Source: Rhodothermales bacterium (GTDB lineage Bacteria; Bacteroidota; Rhodothermia; Rhodothermales; VXPQ01). Taken from it: a stretch of 64,000 bases of DNA. Shown one piece after another: positions 44,512-51,863 of this stretch. The translations under genes were made by a program, and so were the position numbers. The notes beneath the pieces are model-generated. The model did no database searches. It worked only from the letters and a program-made list of their open reading frames with translations, and was not told the origin of the DNA. Numbering within the stretch: position 1 is the first letter of the stretch; each line of letters begins with the position of its first letter. The stretch is taken from contig JAJDWX010000012.1 in NCBI GenBank assembly GCA_022825385.1, positions 107,501 through 171,500 on the forward strand, in the 5' to 3' direction.

Positions 44512-44537
44512 TTTGGATAGTTTTCCGTATAAGTCCC
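44512..44537 (-). repeat. Right terminal inverted repeat of outer element
   Basis: 26 bp ending CCGTATAAGTCCC, followed by target duplication TATTTCAT (44538-44545), which re-forms the start of the next CRISPR repeat. Confidence 0.95.
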
Positions 44538-44538
44538 T

Positions 44539-45420
44539 ATTTCATATATTGCCCCGACCACAAGGGGATTGAAACTTCTTAAAGTACTTAAGAAGTGCCT
44601 TTGCGTTGTCATATTTCATATATTGCCCCGACCACAAGGGGATTGAAACCGGGCATAGCCGTTTTTGTTTGCGGTTGACAGTTTGCCGTATTTCATATAT
44701 TGCCCCGACCACAAGGGGATTGAAACTGTAACGAAGGTCTCGAGGCGGTACTGTACGGGGAAGTTAATTTCATATATTGCCCCGACCACAAGGGGATTGA
44801 AACTCCACGCCCGGATTCCATTTCGTCGCGTCCGCGTCGTCGATATGATTTCATATATTGCCCCGACCACAAGGGGATTGAAACGGATCAGGGTTTTCAT
44901 TGAATCAGGGGTCAAGGTGAATCCGATTTCATATATTGCCCCGACCACAAGGGGATTGAAACCTCTTCCGGCGTTGCGGCGGCGCGTGTTTCGGCCTGTA
45001 TATATTTCATATATTGCCCCGACCACAAGGGGATTGAAACTGATCATCGTATTGCGGGTTTTTTGTCAAGGGTCGAGCGATTTCATATATTGCCCCGACC
45101 ACAAGGGGATTGAAACTTGTTTTGCCGTGGCCTGCAGGGCCAAGAAGTTGTATAAATTTCATATATTGCCCCGACCACAAGGGGATTGAAACCTCGCCTT
45201 TGAGTCGCTTAACGCACTCGTCTATTTCCATTTCATATATTGCCCCGACCACAAGGGGATTGAAACGTGTTGAGCGCTTGGTTGTACGTTATGCTGTTTA
45301 CCGTGTATTTCATATATTGCCCCGACCACAAGGGGATTGAAACCTTAAAATGGATCGCGATCGTGATGGATACGCCTGTGAAAATTTCATATATTGCCCC
45401 GACCACAAGGGGATTAAAAG
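44539..45420 (+). CRISPR. CRISPR array, leader-distal part (12 repeats, last one degenerate)
   Basis: The same 37-bp repeat starts at 44539, 44613, 44690, 44767, 44848, 44926, 45004, 45080, 45156, 45230, 45307 and 45384. The last copy ends GGGGATTAAAAG instead of GGGGATTGAAAC, as expected for the trailer end. The first spacer (44576-44612) is identical to the last spacer before the transposon (39631-39667). The two parts were one array of 31 repeats and 30 spacers. The transposon now separates these 11 spacers from the leader promoter. Confidence 0.98.
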
Positions 45421-45615
45421 GGCCTTGAGGTTCTCGAGGGATCGCCGACAATCTGCACACTCGGCGATACCCCTTCTCTTCTGAAACCACCTCGCTTCCA
45501 AGAGGGTATGAGTTGTCTTGCACTGGAAATGACGACCCAGATGGCCCGGCGCGGCGACGCAATGAAATTGTAGCAGGCGCTCGTCAATATTAGGTTTCGC
45601 CTTTTCCGCATACAC
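45421..45615 (-). pseudogene. Possible gene remnant cut off by the CRISPR trailer end
   Basis: Read leftward from 45615, an open frame gives about 65 plausible residues (CKTTHTLLEARWFQKRRG, AECADCRRSLENLK) and then runs straight into the terminal repeat. The two Cys clusters suggest a small zinc-binding domain. I do not recognise it, and it has no normal end, so it may be the 5' remnant of a gene displaced by the array, or chance. Confidence 0.25.
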
Positions 45616-45662
45616 AACAGGCCGCCTGTGCCACCCTCTTCCGAAAGCACCCCCTAACCCGG

Positions 45663-47063
45663 ATGGATTCCGTTGCCCTTTTCCTGCTCCTTGTCGCCGC
45701 CATCTTCCTGATCGGCGTCATTGGCGAGCTGATCTTTGAGCGAACCGGAGTGCCGGATGTGGTCTGGCTCCTTGGCGTGGGCATTCTGCTTGGCCCGGTG
45801 TTCCATGTCGTGGATCGGGAGACGCTCGGCGACGTCGCCCCCTACTTCGGGGCCATTACGCTGGTGATCGTGCTGTTCGACGGCGGGAGCGAACTTCGGG
45901 TGGGCGACGCATCGCGGGCGGCGCCCCGGGCCACCTTCCTGGGCCTGGTCAGCTTCGTCATATCCAGCGGCGCCGTAGCCCTGATTTCCATGCTGGCCGC
46001 CGCAGTAGGCTGGCTTCCAGAGGGCTGGTCGTGGCTTCACGGCGTCACGCTCGGCGCCATTTTGGGCGGATCGAGTTCGATCGTGATCATGCCGGCCATC
46101 CGCCAATTGAAACTCCCGTCCTCCCTGTCGAACCTCGTGAGCCTGGAATCGGCCCTGACCGACGTGCTGTGCGTGGTCGTTGCGGTGGCGTCCATTCATA
46201 TAGCCGTCACCGGCGCCACGGAACTGACGGCCACCATATCTACCCTGTTGCGGGCGTTCGGCATCGGACTGGGCGGCGGGCTGGCGGTGGGCCTGCTGGC
46301 GCTGCTGGCGCTCAAACGGCTGCGGCAAAGCGTACACGCCTACCCGCTGCTTCTCGGCATGCTGCTCATCACCTACGTAGCGCTCGACGCGCTGGGAGGA
46401 AGCGCGGCGCTCGGCATCCTGGTCGTGGCCGTACTCGTCGGCAACGCATCGGAGCTGTCCGACGCCCTTGGACTCGTGCGCAGCGCCCGGCTGGGACAAG
46501 ACGTGGTCTACACGCACGACCAACTGACCTTCTTCGTAAAATCGTTCTTTTTCACCTTCATGGGCGCCATGCTGGGACCGCCCTGGGGCCTGGTAGCGCT
46601 CGGCGTAGGACTGGGCGTACTGCTTGTGGCGGCGCGGATTCCAGCCGTCCTGATCGGGATGCTGGGCACAGGCCTCGGGCGAACGGAGAAAGGACTCCTT
46701 ACGGTGTTGCTGCCCCGGGGCATGGCCGCCGGCGTCCTCGCCATCCTGCCCGCCCAGCAAGGCATGACCGCCTCGGACGACATGCCGGTCGTGGTCTTCG
46801 CCGCCGTGCTGACGACCATTCTCCTTTTCACGGTCGGGGTTTCCGTATTCCGCCGCCAACTCCCGTCCGAACCAGAGGAGACCACGGCGGCAGAGCCTTC
46901 CATGGAAGACGCCGCCGAAAAGGATGCAATGCCGCTCGCGTCTTCCCCTGCCGACGCGGAGTCAGCAGAATCGTCGGAATCTCCTGCCATTGTCCCGGAA
47001 CCGCCGGAAGAACCTCCCGGCGAGGACCCCGCACCGTTGCCGCGGACGGACGATACGCTCTGA
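45663..47063 (+). CDS. Sodium/proton antiporter, CPA1 type
   Basis: A 466-residue membrane protein. About twelve hydrophobic segments fill residues 1-400, with antiporter features GILLGPVFHVVD, VLFDGGSELRVGDA, LGAILGGSSSIVIMPAIRQL and the paired SLESALTDVLCVVVAVA motif containing the membrane Asp. The C-terminal about 65 residues are a Pro/Glu/Ala-rich cytoplasmic tail without TrkA domains, unlike the antiporter at 12340. It lies between the CRISPR array and cas6, interrupting the CRISPR-Cas locus. Ion specificity is unassigned. Confidence 0.88.
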   Translation: MDSVALFLLLVAAIFLIGVIGELIFERTGVPDVVWLLGVGILLGPVFHVVDRETLGDVAPYFGAITLVIVLFDGGSELRVGDASRAAPRATFLGLVSFVISSGAVALISMLAAAVGWLPEGWSWLHGVTLGAILGGSSSIVIMPAIRQLKLPSSLSNLVSLESALTDVLCVVVAVASIHIAVTGATELTATISTLLRAFGIGLGGGLAVGLLALLALKRLRQSVHAYPLLLGMLLITYVALDALGGSAALGILVVAVLVGNASELSDALGLVRSARLGQDVVYTHDQLTFFVKSFFFTFMGAMLGPPWGLVALGVGLGVLLVAARIPAVLIGMLGTGLGRTEKGLLTVLLPRGMAAGVLAILPAQQGMTASDDMPVVVFAAVLTTILLFTVGVSVFRRQLPSEPEETTAAEPSMEDAAEKDAMPLASSPADAESAESSESPAIVPEPPEEPPGEDPAPLPRTDDTL

Positions 47064-47117
47064 ACAGGGTAGCGCTGTACGATGTACGAACCGCCCCGCC
47101 TGTAAGGGGATTAACGC

Positions 47118-48011
47118 ATGAGCCAGGCAATATCCCGGAACGACATTGAATCGACCGTCGATTTCAAAGACGCCCTTCAGACCGTTCTATCGCATATTCC
47201 CGTTCGCGCGCGCCGCCTCCTGCTAACCACGCCCGGCGTAACAGCGACCGTGCCCATGATACGAGGCGTGTGGGGCGCCGCCTTGCACCAGCTGGATCGT
47301 CAAACGTATCGGGATGTGTTCGAGGGCGGCGCGAGTACATCGGGCCGCACCCCCGAATACATACTTCGCCCGGCCCCGCCCGACCCCGAGACGGCCCCGG
47401 CGATCGAATGGATATCGCTGGGCTCTGCGCTTGACCGCGATTCCATACTTGTAAACGCCTGGAAGATGGCTGCCCAAATGGGCTTGGGGGCAAACCGCAG
47501 CCCTTTCGATATCCGTTCCGTCGTTGCATTGCATCCCGAAAAAGATGTACGCCCCGACAAAGCGCCTGCCCCTGTATGGACGCTCGACAAAACGCTTTCC
47601 GCTGTGGCGCTCAAGGAAAATACGCCCTGTGCGCTGATCTTTAACGCCCCGCTGCGATTGATACGCAAAGGCCGTATAGTCAGCAGGCCTTCGCTGAGAG
47701 ACATTGCGATAGGCGGTCTTCGCCGGTTGCGTGCGCTGGCGCCCGAACCTGTTCAATCCGACGTAAATAAAATATGGGGACCATCCCTTGATATCGCCGA
47801 ACAAACGAAAGCGCAAGCATGGCGCGGCCAACGCCTGGACCTCGTTCGATGGTCGGCCCGACAGCAAACCGAAGTCGAAATGCGAGGAATCGCAGGCTCC
47901 ATAACGCTTCCTGACGGCCCTGGCCCCCTCCTTCCCCTGTTCGCCGCGCTCCAATGGATTCATGTCGGCAAAGGCGCCACCATCGGTCTCGGCCAATTGA
48001 TTGTCCAATAA
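47118..48011 (+). CDS. cas6: Cas6-family pre-crRNA processing endoribonuclease
   Basis: A 297-residue RAMP of the type III-associated Cas6 kind. The C-terminal Gly-rich loop LQWIHVGKGATIGLGQLIV and the preceding ARQQTEVEMRGIAGSITLP match the pattern 'R.R..T...L.G..G.......F..LL....HVGK.T.FGLG'. The centre has APLRLIRKGRIVSRPSLRDI. A candidate general base is H57 in the N-terminal domain (WGAALHQLD). It would cut the CRISPR repeat upstream of GATTGAAAC to make 8-nt handles. It is detached from the other cas genes by the array, the transposon and an antiporter gene. Confidence 0.85.
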   Translation: MSQAISRNDIESTVDFKDALQTVLSHIPVRARRLLLTTPGVTATVPMIRGVWGAALHQLDRQTYRDVFEGGASTSGRTPEYILRPAPPDPETAPAIEWISLGSALDRDSILVNAWKMAAQMGLGANRSPFDIRSVVALHPEKDVRPDKAPAPVWTLDKTLSAVALKENTPCALIFNAPLRLIRKGRIVSRPSLRDIAIGGLRRLRALAPEPVQSDVNKIWGPSLDIAEQTKAQAWRGQRLDLVRWSARQQTEVEMRGIAGSITLPDGPGPLLPLFAALQWIHVGKGATIGLGQLIVQ

Positions 48012-48115
48012 AAAAGGATACAGCCCACCCGCCCTTTTCTCCTTCCGACGCGGAACCCCCCACCAAGGCGCATGTAGCAACTTTGAGGATACCCTGATTA
48101 CGTCCGCATTGCAGA

Positions 48116-48721
48116 ATGGCTGAATCCACACCAGTCGATGCCGGGATCCCCGACAGGTTTGTCAACCCGGAAGTACCGCCCGATTCCCTTCCCGACCCCG
48201 AAACCCTTGACTGGACGCCGCTGCACCCGCGGTTTGCAAGGCGCTCCCAGGTTGGCGCGCTGATCCCGGCGCTCGTCGTCGGGGCGGTCGTTGGAACATG
48301 CCAGTTCCTTTTTTTCGCGGGAGGCTCGTTCATGGCGCAGCGCGCTGGGTGGCTGCCCGCGCTCGGCTGGATGATCGTCGGCGCGCTCTTGTTCCGCTCC
48401 CTCGTTTGGCCGCTCGTTGCAACGCCGCGCCGGGGGTATGTGGCGCGCGAAAAAGACCTCCTGTACAAGTCGGGGGTATTCTGGCGCTCCGTGCAGGCGT
48501 TTCCCTTTAACCGCATACAGCACACCATGATAGACAGCGCCCCGCTCGACCGCCGGTTCGGCCTGGCCAACCTGTCCGTCTTCCCGGCAGGGGCAAACGC
48601 GGGGCACAAGATTCGGGGTTTGGGAGAGGAGACCGCCGAACGGCTGCGGGCGTACATCTCGGAACGAATCAAGAACGAGGCGGCGACCGAGCCCGCGGAA
48701 TATGGCCATGAACCCGCATGA
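48116..48721 (+). CDS. Bacterial PH-domain membrane protein, YdbS-like
   Basis: A 201-residue protein with two membrane segments (about 50-70 and 80-100) and a bPH2 domain (about 105-175: GYVAREKDLLYKSGVFWRSVQAFPFNRIQHTMIDSAPLDRRFGL, described here in part). The conserved (F/Y)xRIQ(H/N) core is intact. Such proteins occur in pairs with a larger YdbT-like partner, as here, where the next gene overlaps by 20 bp. Their function is not established; envelope stress resistance is reported for some pairs. Confidence 0.85.
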   Translation: MAESTPVDAGIPDRFVNPEVPPDSLPDPETLDWTPLHPRFARRSQVGALIPALVVGAVVGTCQFLFFAGGSFMAQRAGWLPALGWMIVGALLFRSLVWPLVATPRRGYVAREKDLLYKSGVFWRSVQAFPFNRIQHTMIDSAPLDRRFGLANLSVFPAGANAGHKIRGLGEETAERLRAYISERIKNEAATEPAEYGHEPA

Positions 48722-50318
48722 CCCCGAGGATTGGCAGCGCTCGTCGCCGTTCGCGATCGTCTTCTTTGTCGGCAGCGCCTTCAAGGTGTTCAGACAGATA
48801 CTGATTCAGGGGGGACTCCCGGTCGCCGCGCTCGTTATCGCCTTTTGGGACAATTTGGGACGCATGGACGTCCTGCTCTTGCTGGCGGCGGCGGCCATCC
48901 TCATGGTCCTTGCAGGCGCAATAATTCAATGGGCGTGTTTCAGGTTCAGGATCGGCGAAGACCGCCTGCTCATCCGCAAGGGCTTCGTCAAAAAGACCAG
49001 GGTTGACCTGCCCTACGAGCGCACATTGGGCGTCAACGTCCAGCGTTCCCTCGTAGACCGGATCATTGGCCTGGTCACGGTGACGCTGGATACGTCTGGC
49101 TCGACGCAGGCGGAGGGCAGGCTGCCGTCCATCAGGACGGAAGTAGCCAATCGCCTGCGGGCGCGCGTAGCCGCCGCCTTGCCAACGGATGCAGGCGCCG
49201 ACGCGGCACGGGACGCATCGGACGCCGCGGACGGGCGCCTGGCCGCCCCATCGCGCCGGGGACGCGTACTCATAAAGCTGGGACCCGCCGACATGGTCCG
49301 CATCGGCCTCGGCAGCCGCAACTTCCTCTTCGTGGCAGCCACGATTGGCATACTTGCCGACCTGCTCCAGCCCGGGAACCTGGCCGACCCGATCCGGGAG
49401 GCAGTCGTAGCCGGCGCGGGCCGCGCAACCAGCGCAGTGTTCGGGCTGGGCGCGCTCGCGCGGGCAGCGCTGGCGACCATGGCGATCCTCGCCGTCCTGA
49501 CCACGGCGCTGATCCTCACGGTCACGGCGGCGTTCCTGCGCCACCACGCCTTCGCCCTCTGGCACGACGGCAGCACGTTCCGCTCGCGCTCCGGCCTCTT
49601 CACGCAGCGAGAAGTCGTCGTCGAGACCCCCAAAATCCAGCAACTGAGCGTGAGCCAGGATATCGTGATGCGATGGTTCAAAAGATTCCGACTGTGCGCG
49701 CTGCCGGCCGCGGCGAACGCAGCGCAGGGCGGCGGTTCCCCCGGCAATCTCGACACAGCGGGCGCCCTGGACATTCCCCTGCTAAGCGACCGGGCTGTCG
49801 AAGATCTCCATGCGCGGGTATTCGGGGAGGAAGCGCAAAACATCGTGGCGCTCCCCCATAGCACGGCGTTCAAGCGCGTCTCTCCGTACTATATTCGCAC
49901 GCTGACCCTGCGCATCTGGTTCATTGCGGGCCTTTGCCTCGGACTTGTCTCTCTGGCGCTGCTGCCGTCGGGGGGTTTTCCGAACACGGGGATACTGATC
50001 GGGTGGATCGCATCCCTCCCGATCGCGGCAGGCGTCGCATGGCAAGTATGGCGGCGACGGGGATACGCGCGCGACGAAGACGGCGTGGCGACCCGCAGCG
50101 GGTTCCTTGGAAGCAAGACGAACGCGTTCCTGATGCGCAAGGCCCAGTCGGCGATCCTGAAACAATCGCCGTTCCAGCGACGGAAGGGGCTGGCTACCCT
50201 GCAAGTCCAACTGGCGTGCGGGAGCGTCACGGTCCCGTACATCGACGAGGGCGCGGCCCGTCGGCTGCGCGACTATATCCTCTACAAGGTCGAAACGTCG
50301 CAGCGCCGCTGGCATTGA
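48702..50318 (+). CDS. Bacterial PH-domain membrane protein, YdbT-like
   Basis: A 538-residue protein with three bPH2 modules separated by paired membrane segments: about 75-145 (LLIRKGFVKKTRVDLPYERT), about 285-350 (FRSRSGLFTQREVVVETPKIQ) and about 455-520 (GVATRSGFLGSKTNAFLMRKAQ). Between the first two is an Ala/Asp-rich linker. The start ATG at 48702 overlaps the upstream YdbS-like gene; 48708 is an alternative. Its stop codon lies inside the first unit of the 12-bp repeat that leads into the next gene. Confidence 0.85.
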   Translation: MAMNPHDPEDWQRSSPFAIVFFVGSAFKVFRQILIQGGLPVAALVIAFWDNLGRMDVLLLLAAAAILMVLAGAIIQWACFRFRIGEDRLLIRKGFVKKTRVDLPYERTLGVNVQRSLVDRIIGLVTVTLDTSGSTQAEGRLPSIRTEVANRLRARVAAALPTDAGADAARDASDAADGRLAAPSRRGRVLIKLGPADMVRIGLGSRNFLFVAATIGILADLLQPGNLADPIREAVVAGAGRATSAVFGLGALARAALATMAILAVLTTALILTVTAAFLRHHAFALWHDGSTFRSRSGLFTQREVVVETPKIQQLSVSQDIVMRWFKRFRLCALPAAANAAQGGGSPGNLDTAGALDIPLLSDRAVEDLHARVFGEEAQNIVALPHSTAFKRVSPYYIRTLTLRIWFIAGLCLGLVSLALLPSGGFPNTGILIGWIASLPIAAGVAWQVWRRRGYARDEDGVATRSGFLGSKTNAFLMRKAQSAILKQSPFQRRKGLATLQVQLACGSVTVPYIDEGAARRLRDYILYKVETSQRRWH

Positions 50319-50350
50319 AAAAAGGATTGAAACAGAGATTGAAACAAAAA
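50315..50350 (+). repeat. Three 12-bp tandem units directly before the oxidoreductase start
   Basis: TTGAAAAAAGGA, TTGAAACAGAGA and TTGAAACAAAAA in perfect 12-bp register. They span the stop codon of the YdbT-like gene and end 5 bp before the next start codon. The form matches the TTGACAAA/TTGAAAAA units at 61139. Confidence 0.6.
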
Positions 50351-50355
50351 AACCC

Positions 50356-51837
50356 ATGCCCACAGACTACGACCTCATTGTTATCGGCGGCGGCGCAGCC
50401 GGCCTCACGGCTTCGGGCGTGGGAGCCAGCCTGGGGGCCCGCACCCTCATGGTGGAGCAAGCCCGCCTCGGCGGGGATTGCACCTGGTACGGCTGCGTAC
50501 CCAGCAAGGCCCTGCTGAGCGCCGCGCACGCAGCCCACGCCGCCCGCCGCGCCGGCGCGTTCGGCGTCCGGACAGGCGACGTATCGGTGGATTTCCCCGA
50601 AGTCGTCGCCCGCGTGCATGCATTGCGCGAGCAAATTTACGAAGAGGCGGACGCCCCCGAGATTTACGAGCAGATGGGCATAGACGTGAAGCAGGGAACC
50701 GCCCGGTTCGCAAACCCCCGCGCCATTGAAATCGCCTCGAACGGAACAGTCGAACGGTACTCCGCCCGAAAATTCGTCATCGCTACGGGAGGGCGCGCCT
50801 TCGTTCCGCCGATTCCGGGCCTTCGGGAAGCGCCCCATCTCACGAACGAAACCCTCTTCGAAGAGACCGAACAGCCCCGACGCCTCCTCGTGCTCGGCGC
50901 CGGACCCATCGGCACGGAAATGGCGCAAGCCTTTCGGCGGCTCGGCTCGGAAATCGCCGTGATCGACCAGGCGCCCCGCATTCTGTTTCGGGACGACGAG
51001 GAACTCTCGGCCATGCTGCAAGCCCGCCTCGAAGCAGAAGGCGTCCGGTACGCGCTGAACGCCAACGTATCCTCCGTGCGGCAACAGGACGGCGGCGGCA
51101 TCGAAGTCCGCATCGACAAGGACCCTCCCGAAGAACCCCTCGTCCTCCAGGGCGACGCCCTCCTTGTGGCCACCGGGCGGCAGCCGAACGTCGCAGCCCT
51201 CAATCTGGAAGCCGCGGGCGTGGCGTACGACGCGCGGGGCGTCCAGGTAAACGACCGGTGCAGGACGTCCCGCTCCGGGATCTACGCCGCGGGGGACGTA
51301 ACCGGGCGGTTCGCCTTTACGCACATGAGCGAGCACATGGCCAAGGTGGCGGTGATGAACGCCCTCCTGAAAGCGCCCGCCAAAATCGACGCGGCGCATC
51401 TCCCCTGGACCACCTACGCGGACCCCGAACTGGCCCATGTGGGCGCCACCGAATCCGCCCTGCGCGCATCGGGCAGGAAATTCGAAACGCTCCGGTTTCC
51501 GTACGACAGGATCGACCGGGCCATAACCGACCGGGAGGACGATGGCCTCATCAAGATTCACGCCCGCCCCCGGGACGGGAAAATACTCGGCGCGTCCATT
51601 CTTGGCGCCCGGGGCGGCGATCTGATTTGCGAACTGGCCCTGGCCATGCGCCGGGGCGTCTCCTTGCGGCATATTTCGGATACGATCCACCCGTACCCGT
51701 CCTATGGACTGGGCGTGCGGCGGGCAGCGGACCAGTGGTACATCAAGCGGTACTCGCCCGCCTTCGTCCGCGTATTGCAACGGCTGTTCGGCTACCGGGG
51801 CAAGGTCCTGGAGTACGGCCCGGACGAAATCGTCTGA
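50356..51837 (+). CDS. FAD-dependent pyridine nucleotide-disulfide oxidoreductase (mercuric-reductase/lipoamide-dehydrogenase-like)
   Basis: A 493-residue class I flavoprotein. FAD motif GGGAAGL, redox disulfide C-x4-C in GGDCTWYGCVPSK (about 38-50), second dinucleotide motif LGAGPIGTEMAQAFRRLG, and ATG motif LLVATGRQPN are all present. The C-terminal interface has IHPYPSYGLGVRR, where close relatives have HPxPTxxE: the His is kept but the Glu of the catalytic dyad is Leu. There is no MerA N-terminal metal domain. The substrate is unknown. Its start follows a 12-bp repeat tract, and it is convergent with the biotin carboxylase gene. Confidence 0.88.
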   Translation: MPTDYDLIVIGGGAAGLTASGVGASLGARTLMVEQARLGGDCTWYGCVPSKALLSAAHAAHAARRAGAFGVRTGDVSVDFPEVVARVHALREQIYEEADAPEIYEQMGIDVKQGTARFANPRAIEIASNGTVERYSARKFVIATGGRAFVPPIPGLREAPHLTNETLFEETEQPRRLLVLGAGPIGTEMAQAFRRLGSEIAVIDQAPRILFRDDEELSAMLQARLEAEGVRYALNANVSSVRQQDGGGIEVRIDKDPPEEPLVLQGDALLVATGRQPNVAALNLEAAGVAYDARGVQVNDRCRTSRSGIYAAGDVTGRFAFTHMSEHMAKVAVMNALLKAPAKIDAAHLPWTTYADPELAHVGATESALRASGRKFETLRFPYDRIDRAITDREDDGLIKIHARPRDGKILGASILGARGGDLICELALAMRRGVSLRHISDTIHPYPSYGLGVRRAADQWYIKRYSPAFVRVLQRLFGYRGKVLEYGPDEIV

Positions 51838-51863
51838 TCGAGGCGGGTTGCGACCGGCGCAGC

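Larger units (their letters stand above)
39675..44537. mobile_element. Outer IS1595-like element inserted in a CRISPR repeat (contains a nested element)
   Basis: A 4863-bp insertion bounded by perfect 26-bp inverted repeats beginning GGGACTTATACGG. It is flanked by the 8-bp direct repeat TATTTCAT (39667-39674 and 44538-44545), the size known for IS1595-family insertions. Removing the inner element (40605-43874) and one copy of its target duplication leaves about 1585 bp carrying only a methyltransferase-HNH gene and no transposase. It would have been moved in trans by a transposase recognising the same ends. Confidence 0.93.
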
